Positions 54,937 to 63,926 of a DNA stretch of 64,000 nt are shown one piece after another (within the stretch, counting starts at the first letter, position 1; every line of letters starts with the position of its first letter). The position numbers and the translations under genes were made by a program. The stretch is from Nitrospira sp. (GTDB taxonomy: Bacteria > Nitrospirota > Nitrospiria > Nitrospirales > Nitrospiraceae). The stretch covers positions 3,266,001 to 3,330,000 of the forward strand of contig CP126123.1 of the NCBI GenBank assembly GCA_030123605.1, written 5' to 3'. Below the pieces are notes generated by a model that searched no databases, was not told the origin of the DNA, and saw only the letters and a program-made list of their open reading frames with translations.

Positions 54937-56040
54937 ATGGCGGGACGTGAATTTCATGACGGTGCCACGGATGGCTTGGAGGCCCTTGAGCCCCTCGACC
55001 CCGAGAAGATTCACTCTTTTTCGGAACTGCTGGAGGCGATGCGGAAGACCGCGTTCGGCGGACGACGGCTCGGGGAGGCCTATGAAACCCTCGCCGCGAT
55101 GATCGACGATCCCGACTGCAAGGTCGTGCTGACGCTCTCGGGTGCCATGACCATCGCCAAGATGGGCAAAATCATCAGCACGATGATCGATCATGGCATG
55201 GTGCACGCGATCGTCTCGACCGGCGCGCTGGTCGCGCATGGGTTGAGCGAATCGGTGGGCAAGGTCCATTACCGTCACCAGACCTCTCACAGCGATGAGG
55301 AACTGTTCCGGAAAGGTTACAACCGAGTCTATGACACCCTCGAAATGGAATCGAACCTCAACTATGTCGAACATGTCGTCTCATTGACCTTGAAGCGCAT
55401 CAATACCGATCAGCCCCTGTCCTCGCATCTCATGACCCGCGAGTTGGGCAAGACGTTGACGGAGGAATTCGAAGGCCCCGGCATTCTTAAAAGCGCCTAT
55501 CTAAAGCAGGTACCGGTCTATATTCCCGCATTCACCGATTCCGAGATGGGCCTCGATGTGGGCACTTGGGCCATGGGGAAGAACATCGATCGGGCCCGCA
55601 GTCAAACCAAGGAAGGCGGGGACCTTGCGGTGTTGCGGACCCTGCACCAGATCTGTCCGACGTTCAATCCCTATCTCGATCTCAACAGCTACGCGGAAGA
55701 AATCCTGGGCTCCAAACGGCTCGGCATCTTTACCATCGGCGGCGGGGTACCGCGCAATTGGGCGCAGCAAGTGGCCCCTTATATCGAAATCAGCAACGCG
55801 CGTCTGGGGCTGAACGTGAGGCCGCCGCGTTTCCACTACGGAGTCCGGATCTGTCCCGAACCGGACTATTGGGGCGGGTTGAGCGGCTGCACCTACCAAG
55901 AAGGCATCTCCTGGGGCAAGTTCGTGCCGCCTGCCGAGGGCGGGCGTTTCGCAGAGGTCCTCAGCGATGCGACGTTGGTGTGGCCGCTGCTCATGCTGGG
56001 CCTGTTGGAGCGAAGGCGCACCAAGAGTGTCTCGGTATGA
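54937..56040 (+). CDS. Deoxyhypusine-synthase-like enzyme (probably polyamine-related)
   Basis: 367 aa from the ATG at 54937 (GGAGG 8 bases upstream). Motifs of the DHS family: LSGAMTIAKMGKIIS, ALVAHGLSESVGKVHYRH, FTIGGGVPRNWAQQ and the catalytic-Lys segment GISWGKFVPP (equivalent to the human SWGK). Bacteria lack eIF5A, so relatives act in homospermidine or other aminobutyl-transfer reactions. The nearby arginine decarboxylase and agmatinase make a putrescine substrate plausible. It overlaps the next start as ATGA. Confidence 0.85.
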   Translation: MAGREFHDGATDGLEALEPLDPEKIHSFSELLEAMRKTAFGGRRLGEAYETLAAMIDDPDCKVVLTLSGAMTIAKMGKIISTMIDHGMVHAIVSTGALVAHGLSESVGKVHYRHQTSHSDEELFRKGYNRVYDTLEMESNLNYVEHVVSLTLKRINTDQPLSSHLMTRELGKTLTEEFEGPGILKSAYLKQVPVYIPAFTDSEMGLDVGTWAMGKNIDRARSQTKEGGDLAVLRTLHQICPTFNPYLDLNSYAEEILGSKRLGIFTIGGGVPRNWAQQVAPYIEISNARLGLNVRPPRFHYGVRICPEPDYWGGLSGCTYQEGISWGKFVPPAEGGRFAEVLSDATLVWPLLMLGLLERRRTKSVSV

Positions 56041-56681
56041 TCACGCCAAAACCCTGGTTGTGGAGGGCCGGTGTATCCATCCTGCTCCTGCTGGCCACCG
56101 GTGTCGCGTGGGCAGCAGGCATGCCGGCGGTCGATAGCCGTATGAGGGGCAAGGTGGATGCCCCGTTGACGATGATCGAGTACTCGGACTTCACGTGCGG
56201 CTATTGCCTCAAGTTTTTCAAGGAAACCTGGCCCAGGATTCAATCGCGGTATGTCGAGACCGGCAAGGTGCGCTTCCTCTACAAAGACTATCCGCGCGCC
56301 GATCAAGGGCCTGGACTGACCGCCGCCCTCGCAGCCCGTTGCGCCGGAGACCAGGGGGCCTATTGGCCGATGCACGACCGGTTGTTTTCCTCAGACGGGC
56401 GGCTCGATGCCGACAGCTATTCGCAACACGCCAAAGCGATCGGGCTCAATCAACCCCTGTTCCGGCAATGTTTGCGCGATGCCCCTTATGTGCAAGCCAT
56501 CTTTCAAGACCGGCAGGAAGCGAATTCCTGGGGTTTTCGCGGGACACCCGGTTTCGTTCTGATGCGCACGACGCAGCAACCGACCGCCAAGGATCCTGCG
56601 ATCGCCATTCCCGGTGCCTTCCCCTTCGAGGCCTTCGAAGAAGAAATCGAAAAACTGCTCTCGTCGTCAGGGCCGAAATGA
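56037..56681 (+). CDS. Exported DsbA-like thiol oxidoreductase
   Basis: 214 aa from the ATG overlapping the previous stop. Signal peptide (LLLATGVAWAAG) and a DsbA/TrbC-type thioredoxin fold: YSDFTCGYCLKFFKETWP (CGYC active site, about residues 58-61), FLYKDYPRADQGPGLTAALAARCAG, and GTPGFVL with cis-Pro. It forms or shuffles disulfides in the periplasm. Translational coupling to the DHS-like gene is odd for that pair of functions. Confidence 0.85.
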   Translation: MITPKPWLWRAGVSILLLLATGVAWAAGMPAVDSRMRGKVDAPLTMIEYSDFTCGYCLKFFKETWPRIQSRYVETGKVRFLYKDYPRADQGPGLTAALAARCAGDQGAYWPMHDRLFSSDGRLDADSYSQHAKAIGLNQPLFRQCLRDAPYVQAIFQDRQEANSWGFRGTPGFVLMRTTQQPTAKDPAIAIPGAFPFEAFEEEIEKLLSSSGPK

Positions 56682-56766
56682 GCATCGTGTGTCTGAAGCG
56701 GAGGAGGACCAACGTCATCGGCAGTGAGTAGGAACATCGTCTAGCGAGGAAAGAGGGAATCGCACT

Positions 56767-57045
56767 ATGGGGTCGAAACAAGCCTTTTGGTCCGTGTCTG
56801 CGAAGGACGGAGAGCCGGATCTGTGGGTCTGCATGTCCTGTTTGAACGAGGCGTTTTGCCGAAAGGTTCCGATGCCTGATTGTCCGACGTGCCACGGGGT
56901 CTCGACCTATGAAGCCTTTACCCTGGCTGCGGTGCAGGATTGGGGAACCGATGAACTGATCGCCAAGGCGACGGCGGCGCAGGATGCCGAAGAAGCGCGT
57001 CGCACCGCGGCTTCCGTTCCGCCTCCCGTGGAATCAGCGCAGTAA
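56767..57045 (+). CDS. Small CxxC zinc-binding protein
   Basis: 92 aa. CMSC (residues 22-25), a Cys at 31 and CPTC (39-42) form a zinc ribbon-like cluster; the tail is Ala/Glu-rich. No membrane segment. The family is not recognised. It lies between the DsbA-like and aldehyde-dehydrogenase genes. Confidence 0.65.
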   Translation: MGSKQAFWSVSAKDGEPDLWVCMSCLNEAFCRKVPMPDCPTCHGVSTYEAFTLAAVQDWGTDELIAKATAAQDAEEARRTAASVPPPVESAQ

Positions 57046-57073
57046 CGATCCTCTCTTGCGCGGAGTTTGTCCG

Positions 57074-58504
57074 TTGAAAGATGGACGTCCATTTTTGATC
57101 GGCGGTCGGTGGCACCACAGCGCGACCGCCGCTCCCGTACGAAATCCCTACACAGGTGAGACGGTCGCCCTTGTCTGTCAGGCCGGTTCGGCGGAGGCTG
57201 AGGCGGCCGTGCAGTCTTCCGTCCAAGGCGCGGCGGCCATGCGCGCACTGTCGAGCCATGCACGATCCGGCATGCTGCAGAAGGCGGCGCATGCTCTTCA
57301 AGCAAGGCAAGAGGAGTTTGCCCGCACGATGACGGCCGAGGCCGGGAAACCCCTGAGCGATGCGCGCCGGGAGGTAGGGCGAGCCATTCAGACGTTCTCG
57401 ATCGCGGTGGAAGAGGCGAAACGGATCGGCGGCGAGGTGGTGCCGCTGGACTGGTCGACCGGCATGGAATCGCACTGGGGGGTGACGAGACGGTTTCCCA
57501 TCGGGCCGATCCTCGGCATCACCCCGTTCAATTTCCCGCTCAATCTTGTCGCCCACAAGGTGGCTCCGGCCTTGGCGGCGGGCAATTCGATTCTGATCAA
57601 GCCGGCCCCTCAGACTCCTCTCACGGCCCTGCTACTCGGTGAACTGCTCTTGGAGGCCGGCGTTCCGCCGGGAGGCCTCAATGTGCTCCCCTGCAACAAT
57701 ACGGTGGCCGAGCAACTCGCCGTCGAGCCCCGGTTCAAGCTGCTCAGTTTTACTGGAAGCGCGCCCGTGGGGTGGATGCTGAAGGCCAAGTGCGGCAAGA
57801 AGAAGGTGGTGTTGGAACTCGGCGGCAATGCGGCAGTGATCGTGGAGCCGGACGCCGACCTGGACTATGCGGTGCAGCGTTGTGTGACCGGCGGGTTCAC
57901 CTACGCCGGCCAAACCTGTATTTCGGTGCAGCGGATTTTCATACATGAATCGGTCGCTGCGGCCTTCACCGAGAACTTGGTGAGCCTGGTGCGGCGACTG
58001 GAGACAGGAGATCCGGGCAATGAGCGGACCGTGGTCGGTCCATTGATCGATTCGGGGGCGGCTGAGCGGATTGAAGGCTGGATCGGAGAAGCCGTGACGC
58101 AAGGGGCACGGCTGTTGTCGGGAGGTACGCGGACGGGATCGGTCGTACAGCCGACGGTGTTATCCGAGGTAACCCCCACGATGAAAGTGTCTTGCCGGGA
58201 AGTGTTCGGTCCGCTGGTGACGGTGACACCGTACCGCGAGTTCGATGCGGTGTTACGAAGCGTGAACGAGTCGGACTATGGGCTGCAGGCCGGGATCTTT
58301 ACTCAGAACGTCGGACGTATTTTCCGGGCATTCGAGCAGCTCGACGTCGGCGCCGTCTTGGCGAACGAGATTCCCACCTTCCGTGCGGATCACATGCCCT
58401 ATGGAGGCGTGAAGGATTCCGGGATCGGCCGTGAAGGGGTTCGGTACGCCATCGAGGACATGACCGAACCAAAACTGCTGGTCATGAACCTCCGCCCATC
58501 CTGA
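57074..58504 (+). CDS. NAD(P)-dependent aldehyde dehydrogenase
   Basis: 476 aa from the TTG at 57074 with GGAG 8 bases upstream; the frame to 56984 would overlap the previous gene and is less likely. ALDH motifs: PFNFPLNLVAHKVAPALAAGN, FTGSAPVGW, VVLELGGN (catalytic Glu) and YAGQTCIS (catalytic Cys), finishing PYGGVKDSGIGREG. The substrate is unknown. Position beside polyamine genes suggests an aminoaldehyde, which is only a hypothesis. Confidence 0.9.
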   Translation: MKDGRPFLIGGRWHHSATAAPVRNPYTGETVALVCQAGSAEAEAAVQSSVQGAAAMRALSSHARSGMLQKAAHALQARQEEFARTMTAEAGKPLSDARREVGRAIQTFSIAVEEAKRIGGEVVPLDWSTGMESHWGVTRRFPIGPILGITPFNFPLNLVAHKVAPALAAGNSILIKPAPQTPLTALLLGELLLEAGVPPGGLNVLPCNNTVAEQLAVEPRFKLLSFTGSAPVGWMLKAKCGKKKVVLELGGNAAVIVEPDADLDYAVQRCVTGGFTYAGQTCISVQRIFIHESVAAAFTENLVSLVRRLETGDPGNERTVVGPLIDSGAAERIEGWIGEAVTQGARLLSGGTRTGSVVQPTVLSEVTPTMKVSCREVFGPLVTVTPYREFDAVLRSVNESDYGLQAGIFTQNVGRIFRAFEQLDVGAVLANEIPTFRADHMPYGGVKDSGIGREGVRYAIEDMTEPKLLVMNLRPS

Positions 58505-58612
58505 ACGAAACCGGCCACGACACAAAAAAACCCCGCCGCCATATTGCGGATGCCCTGCAAACTTGATACAACTTCCGCCCGTAGCGCCGCGCGGTGACGC
58601 GTCAGGTAAAGT

Positions 58613-58642
58613 CCGCCACGATCATTCGAATGATCGTGGCGG
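58613..58642. promoter_or_regulatory. Perfect 30-bp palindrome upstream of arginine decarboxylase
   Basis: CCGCCACGATCATTC followed directly by its complement, with no loop base. It ends 35 bases before the ATG of the decarboxylase. There is no T-run behind it, so it is not an obvious terminator; an operator or mRNA hairpin is more likely. Confidence 0.65.
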
Positions 58643-58677
58643 TGTGATGTCGACGAGGGATGAAGAGGGAGACCTAC

Positions 58678-59253
58678 ATGGTACCTACACACATGTTTTT
58701 GACGAGGGGCGTCGGGGTGCACAAGGAAAAGCTGGCTGCGTTCGAGCAGGCCCTGCGAAGCGCCGGCGTGGCCTATTGTAACCTCGTCAGCGTCTCGTCG
58801 ATTCTGCCTCCCAACTGTAAAATCCTTCCGCGTAAGCGCGGCGAGAAATTACTGAATCCCGGTGAAATCACATTTTGCGTCATGGCCAGATCCGAAACGA
58901 ATGAGCGCAATCGGTTGATCTCCGCCTCGATCGGGTTGGCCATTCCGACCGACCGCTATACATACGGTTACCTCTCCGAACACCATGCGTACGGTGAAAC
59001 GGACGAGGAGTCCGGCGAGTACACCGAAGACCTGGCGGCGCAGATGTTGGCCACCACCCAAGGCATCGAGTTCGATCCGGACGTGGCCTGGAAAGAGCGC
59101 GAGCAGGTCTTCAAGATGGGTGGGAAAATCGTGCGGACGCTGAATATCACACAGTCGGCGGTCGGCCGGCCCCATCGCTGGACCTGCGTCATCGCCCTGG
59201 CCGTATTCATTCCCACGGAAAACGTCCCCAAAAGTCTCCGAAACCAAGCCTAG
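58678..59253 (+). CDS. Pyruvoyl-dependent arginine decarboxylase
   Basis: 191 aa from the ATG at 58678 (GGAG 7 bases upstream). The self-cleavage site is in [13 protein letters not shown]: the Ser-Ser pair before ILPP yields the pyruvoyl group. Further family parts: [47 protein letters not shown]. It converts arginine to agmatine; the agmatinase follows. A 30-bp palindrome lies in its leader. Confidence 0.92.
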   Translation: MVPTHMFLTRGVGVHKEKLAAFEQALRSAGVAYCNLVSVSSILPPNCKILPRKRGEKLLNPGEITFCVMARSETNERNRLISASIGLAIPTDRYTYGYLSEHHAYGETDEESGEYTEDLAAQMLATTQGIEFDPDVAWKEREQVFKMGGKIVRTLNITQSAVGRPHRWTCVIALAVFIPTENVPKSLRNQA

Positions 59254-59442
59254 CCCGGACTATTCATGAATACCTGCTGCGTCGTCCGATCCTCTCACCC
59301 GGCGGGGCTTTTCTCGTTCGGCCTCCTCGGCGGACTGCACGTACGCCTACGTCGGCCTTATTTGCGAGAAACCCCGGCGGGTTTCAGGCTCGAACGCCTC
59401 GCGACGACATTCCTGAATAATCCGAGCTAGCGGCAGGCAGTT

Positions 59443-60375
59443 ATGGCGCTCCCATCCGGGTGGCTTGGACCCAACGATAACTTTCTCGGGATCGACGAGC
59501 CCTGGTGCCGTCCCGATCAGGCCGGAGTCTATGTGCTCCCGGCCCCCTACGAACACACTTCGAGTTATATCCTCGGTTCAGACCGTGGTCCCTCCGCCAT
59601 CATCGAAGCGTCTCAGCAAGTGGAGTTGTACGACGAGACGTTGAAACACGAACCCTATCGCGAGTGGGGCGGGGTGGCGACGGCCGCCACCTTGAACCTG
59701 AACGGTCTTGTCGATGGGCCGGCCGTGCAGGCCATTCAAGACTTCGTACAGCCGCATGTCGGCCGGGGGAAGTTTCTGGTCACCCTGACCGGCGAACATA
59801 CCGGCGCGCTGGGTGCGATCCGCGCGCATGCGCGGACCTATCCGACCATGTGCGTCGTGCAGATCGATGCCCATGGAGACCTGCGCCAGGCCTATCAAGG
59901 TAATCCCTACAGCCATGCCAGTGTGATGGCCCGCGTGGTCGACGATGGCCTGCCGTTGGTGCAAGTCGGTATTCGATCCGTCAGTCCCGAAGAAATCGAC
60001 CTGATCCAGAAGACCCCGCGGATCACGACGTTCTTCGCGGCTTCGATCCTGGACCCTTCCGGCCCCTATGAAGGACGGGCGGCTCGCTGGATTCCCGACA
60101 TCCTGGCCTCCTGCACCGGACCGGTGTATCTCACGTTCGACTGTGACGGACTCGATGCGTCGCTGGTCCCGGCGCTCGGAACGCCGGAACCGGGCGGATT
60201 GGGTTGGTATGATACGATCGCGCTGGTGACGGCGCTCGCCGATGGACCGGGGATCGTCGGGATGGACATCAGCGAAATCGCCCCCATTGAGGGATTCGTC
60301 GCTCCGCAGTTCAGCATCGCTCGGCTGATCTATCGTATGCTCGGGCGGATTCGTGCCGGCCGGCGCGTGCATTGA
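59443..60375 (+). CDS. speB: Agmatinase / arginase-family ureohydrolase
   Basis: 310 aa. Mn-binding motifs: GEHT (in place of GGDHS), DAHGDLR (DAHxD), YSHASVM, and FDCDGLD (DxDxxD), with SEIAP. It would hydrolyse agmatine to putrescine and urea, following the upstream arginine decarboxylase. The first binding motif is slightly unusual. A 190-base gap precedes it. Confidence 0.88.
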   Translation: MALPSGWLGPNDNFLGIDEPWCRPDQAGVYVLPAPYEHTSSYILGSDRGPSAIIEASQQVELYDETLKHEPYREWGGVATAATLNLNGLVDGPAVQAIQDFVQPHVGRGKFLVTLTGEHTGALGAIRAHARTYPTMCVVQIDAHGDLRQAYQGNPYSHASVMARVVDDGLPLVQVGIRSVSPEEIDLIQKTPRITTFFAASILDPSGPYEGRAARWIPDILASCTGPVYLTFDCDGLDASLVPALGTPEPGGLGWYDTIALVTALADGPGIVGMDISEIAPIEGFVAPQFSIARLIYRMLGRIRAGRRVH

Positions 60376-60550
60376 CCAGCCCGGCGTAGCGCCTCTCACG
60401 TGAAGCATGTCTCGCCGCCAAAGAGATCAGCCACCGGTCCTCAGCGATCAGTCGAGGAATTTCTGAGAGCTGAACGCTGATCGCCGTCGACTGGTAACCA
60501 TGGTCGGCTGACGGGTACCCGTTGACCAATGACGATGTTGTTCGCCTGCC

Positions 60551-61261
60551 ATGCGCATCAATAAGTTCTTCACGGAGCAAGGGCTCTGCTCACGGCGAGA
60601 AGCGGATCGGCTGATTAGCGAGGGCCGGGTGACGATCAACGGCCTGGTGGCCAAGCTCGGCGATCAAGTCTCGGCCGGCGACTCTGTCGCCCGCGACGGT
60701 GTGATCGTTCAGCGGGGCAATCGCCCCGTCTATATCAAATATCACAAACCCGTGGGGGTGACGACGACCACCGAACCCCATGTGCGGCGTAACATCATCG
60801 CCGAAATCGGCCATGCCGCCAGGATTTTTCCGATCGGGCGACTGGACAAGGATTCGTCCGGCCTCATTCTGCTGACGAACGACGGCGACATCGTCAACGA
60901 GATCTTGCGGGTCGAACATGGGCATGAACGGGAATATCGAGTGGAGGTGGAGCGGGAGTTCGATGAGACGTTCCTCGCACGCATGGCCCACGGTGTGGTG
61001 ATTCTGGGTGTCCGCACACGACCCTGTACGGTGGTGCGCCTCGGTCCCCGGCGGTTTCGCATCATCCTCACGGAAGGACGCAATCGTCAAATCAGACGCA
61101 TGTGCCAGGCACTCGGCTCCCGCGTCGTCTCGCTGCATCGCGTACGGATCATGCACATCACCGTTGAGGGATTACAGGCCGGTCAGTGGAGGGATCTGAC
61201 CCCGGAGGAACGGAGTCGGCTGTTCCGGTCGCTCGGCCGGCCTGGTGAACCGTCGGTATGA
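60551..61261 (+). CDS. RsuA/RluF-type rRNA pseudouridine synthase
   Basis: 236 aa. An N-terminal S4 domain (MRINKFFTEQGLCSRREADRLISEGRVTING) is followed by the catalytic domain with GRLDKDSSGLILLTNDG (catalytic Asp) and EGRNRQIRRMCQALG. The RluF/RluB-type length and motifs are clear; the exact 23S target (for example U2604) cannot be told. It is the last plus-strand gene of this cluster. Confidence 0.9.
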   Translation: MRINKFFTEQGLCSRREADRLISEGRVTINGLVAKLGDQVSAGDSVARDGVIVQRGNRPVYIKYHKPVGVTTTTEPHVRRNIIAEIGHAARIFPIGRLDKDSSGLILLTNDGDIVNEILRVEHGHEREYRVEVEREFDETFLARMAHGVVILGVRTRPCTVVRLGPRRFRIILTEGRNRQIRRMCQALGSRVVSLHRVRIMHITVEGLQAGQWRDLTPEERSRLFRSLGRPGEPSV

Positions 61262-61281
61262 GGGTGAGAGAGGCGGATCGG

Positions 61282-62064
61282 TCAGTCGGTTCTGAGCGCA
61301 GGATTTTGCCCGTCGTTCGGCAGGCGCAGGGACGATCCGGGTCTCGTGGTTTCTTCCGGACGTGACGACGGAGCATTCTGCGCTCGGGGCGTACGGGACA
61401 GAAACAGATTCAGCAGGGCAATGAAGAAGCTGCCGCCCACGATCCAATAACTCGTCGTCCGGATCGTCTTGGTGCCCTGGTCACGCATGTCCTTGGCGAC
61501 CTCCGCGACGGTTTCCAGCAGCCGGTCCAAGGCCAGACTCACCTGCATCACCTTCGGTCCCCCGTTGTCGGCGGCATGGATTTCTGCTTTTCGTCGCAAT
61601 TCCGCGGCTTCCGAAGAAGTGCCTGCAGTCCATTCCTGGGCCAGCAAATCGGTCGTCTTGCTGGCCACGGAGAAGTAGCGGTCGAGACTTTCGCGGACCG
61701 CCTGGATGTCCTTTTCTTCGCTCCGTCCGCTACGGGAGACGCGCAGGCCGGCTGCGGCATAACGATCCACCGCATGTTGAATCCGCGCCCGTTGCGCCGG
61801 TAAGGATTCCGTAATCCGCTCGAAGGCTTTCTGGTTTTCCGCCTCCAGCGAACGAATGATCGTATTGCGATAACGGATAACGTCCGCGGAGATGTGGGCG
61901 AGGTCGGCCGCGCCCAGGGTGTATTCGGTATACATGATGCGCAGGTCCTGGTCGATCCGACTGAGGGCCTGGCCGCTGATCCAGCCCAACCCTGCGATCA
62001 GGATGCTGATGATCAATTGATTGGTGCCGGGAACAGACACCTTCAGACGCGATACCACCGACAC
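61282..62064 (-). CDS. Membrane protein with four-helix-bundle (MCP-type) sensor, no output domain
   Basis: 260 aa, GTG start with AAAGGA 6 bases before. Transmembrane helices at about 16-34 and 208-228 flank a periplasmic helical domain (about 35-205) typical of 4HB_MCP sensors. The short cytoplasmic tail is Pro/Arg-rich without HAMP or signalling domain. It could be an accessory sensor or a truncated chemoreceptor. It is 118 bases downstream of the ABC gene. Confidence 0.7.
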   Translation of the reverse strand: MSVVSRLKVSVPGTNQLIISILIAGLGWISGQALSRIDQDLRIMYTEYTLGAADLAHISADVIRYRNTIIRSLEAENQKAFERITESLPAQRARIQHAVDRYAAAGLRVSRSGRSEEKDIQAVRESLDRYFSVASKTTDLLAQEWTAGTSSEAAELRRKAEIHAADNGGPKVMQVSLALDRLLETVAEVAKDMRDQGTKTIRTTSYWIVGGSFFIALLNLFLSRTPRAQNAPSSRPEETTRPGSSLRLPNDGQNPALRTD

Positions 62065-62182
62065 TGAGGTTCCTTTCGTCTGACCGTTGAAGGACCGTCG
62101 GTTCGACGGTCCTCGCGAATCAGTCTAGCAGATCGGGCGGAAAGAGAGAAGGCGCGAGCCGGTTCGCGCGCAGACCCGGTCG

Positions 62183-63859
62183 TCAATCGAGCACCACGCG
62201 CCGTTCGACCAATTGGGCGATCTCCGGATCATTGGAGACGAAAATCACCGACCAGGCCTCCTCTTTTGAACAGAGCCGGCGCAGCAGGGTCAACCGGAGT
62301 GCCGGCTCGATATTGTGGAGACTGCCGTCGAAGATCAGCAATTGCGGTCTGGTCACGATCATGCGGGCCAAGAGGATGCGCAAGACCTGACTGCGCGTGA
62401 AGTTGGTGCCGTTGCCCTGTACGGTTGTTTCCAGTCCTTGCGGGAGCGCGTCGACTTCTTCTTCGAGGTCCACGAATCGGAGCGCTCGGCTCAGGTCGTC
62501 GAATTGAATCGCAGGGCGATGCAGCGAGATGTTTTCTTCGAGAGTTCCGTCGAACAGCGTGGGGTGTGAATCCAGCATCAGGCCGCGACAGGAATTCACA
62601 TAGTTCAAGGAGACGTCCCGGAGATCGATGTCGTTATAGCGGATGACACCGCCGGTGGGATGATACAGCCCGGCCAGAACGAGGGCCAACGATGTCTTGC
62701 TCGTGCTGGTTCCCGAGAGGATGCTGATTTTCTCTCCCGGCATGACTTCCAGGTTGAACCGGTCGAAGATGAGCGGCCCGTCCGGTGCGGCGAACGAGAC
62801 ATTTTTGCAGGTCAACCGCACTCCATGCAGGGAGGGATCCGGGAGCGATGTGGCAAGGGGGCTGGAGACATCTTCTTTCGGCAACCCGAACAACTTGGAC
62901 AGTTCGTCGAGCGACGTGACGACATAAATTGCGGCATACATGCGGCGGGCCACGATGTCGAGGTTGAGAAGCAGGGTACCGACGATCACCTCCGCGGCGA
63001 CGAATTGGCCGAGGGTGATATCGCCGACCGACAGCAGCCAGCCGCCGAGGCCGATCATGCCGCTATGGGCGAAGGCTTGAAAAACGACCGCACTCTTGTA
63101 TTGCGTCCCGGTGAGAATATCGGATCGGGTCTTGCGCGCCGTGACATAGGCCTGCGTGAGGGCATCGGTTTTCTTGAGGAGGAGCGGCAGGCTGTCCGTG
63201 GATTTGAAATGCAGCCGGTTGATGCCGAGGTCCTGCATCCAGTGGAAGGTCTTGTAATGCAGCCGGGACACCCGCTGCGTGATGTTGAGGCCCCCCCGAC
63301 CGAAAAACGACAACACAAAGGCAAAGCCCGTGATCAGCAGGCAGTTATAGCCGAGGAAATAGGGATGGTACATGACCAGGATCGCCATACCGATCATGCC
63401 AGACACCGACACGTTGATCAGGTCGACCAGCATGGCGACCAGCGCGCGTGGAAGCAGTTCCGCTTCGATGAAGGTGTTGGTGTGTTGAGGCAGGAAGACG
63501 TCTTCCCGCAAACGGGGCAGGGTTTCAGTAAAGGCGACGGCCAGGCGCGCATAGAGGCGTTGGACCAGGATTTCGACGGCGCGCGCCTGGAGGACGCGGA
63601 AGGCGCCCATGAAGAGCAGTGCCCCCAGCATGATGACCACCAGAGTGACGATCATGATCGGTTGGATGGCGAAGGCGAAGGTGTTGACCAACTCCTGCAC
63701 GGTCAGCGGGACGATCAAGGCGAAGAGGCCGATGGCCACCGCATAGGAGACGATGATGGCGAGGATGCGGTACTCAAGCCCGATCAGGAGATTCAGGCGC
63801 GCCAGGATGATCCAGGCGGAGGGGGTTGCAAGGGCTGGCTCAGCGGCGTTCTGATTCAC
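62183..63859 (-). CDS. ABC exporter-like protein with degenerate ATPase motifs
   Basis: 558 aa, GTG start. An N-terminal six-helix membrane domain (about 20-320) is followed by an NBD. Each NBD motif is altered: Walker A reads GTSTSKTS (no Gly before Lys), the signature is NFTRSQ instead of LSGGQ, Walker B ends LLIFDGSL (catalytic Glu replaced by Gly), and the switch His is an Asn (VSNDPE). Probably inactive or structural, perhaps the non-catalytic half of a heterodimer whose partner is outside the window. The weak ribosome site makes the start uncertain. Confidence 0.75.
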   Translation of the reverse strand: MNQNAAEPALATPSAWIILARLNLLIGLEYRILAIIVSYAVAIGLFALIVPLTVQELVNTFAFAIQPIMIVTLVVIMLGALLFMGAFRVLQARAVEILVQRLYARLAVAFTETLPRLREDVFLPQHTNTFIEAELLPRALVAMLVDLINVSVSGMIGMAILVMYHPYFLGYNCLLITGFAFVLSFFGRGGLNITQRVSRLHYKTFHWMQDLGINRLHFKSTDSLPLLLKKTDALTQAYVTARKTRSDILTGTQYKSAVVFQAFAHSGMIGLGGWLLSVGDITLGQFVAAEVIVGTLLLNLDIVARRMYAAIYVVTSLDELSKLFGLPKEDVSSPLATSLPDPSLHGVRLTCKNVSFAAPDGPLIFDRFNLEVMPGEKISILSGTSTSKTSLALVLAGLYHPTGGVIRYNDIDLRDVSLNYVNSCRGLMLDSHPTLFDGTLEENISLHRPAIQFDDLSRALRFVDLEEEVDALPQGLETTVQGNGTNFTRSQVLRILLARMIVTRPQLLIFDGSLHNIEPALRLTLLRRLCSKEEAWSVIFVSNDPEIAQLVERRVVLD

Positions 63860-63926
63860 CCAAGTACTCGTGTCAGCCTCTCTGCGGGCGCAGTCTGGGC
63901 AATTGCGCGCACGCTGTCAAGGTGGG

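Noticed and set aside
56984..57073. N-terminal extension of the aldehyde dehydrogenase
   Set aside because: It would overlap the preceding gene by 62 bases and reads as non-family sequence; the TTG at 57074 with a GGAG site fits the usual ALDH start.
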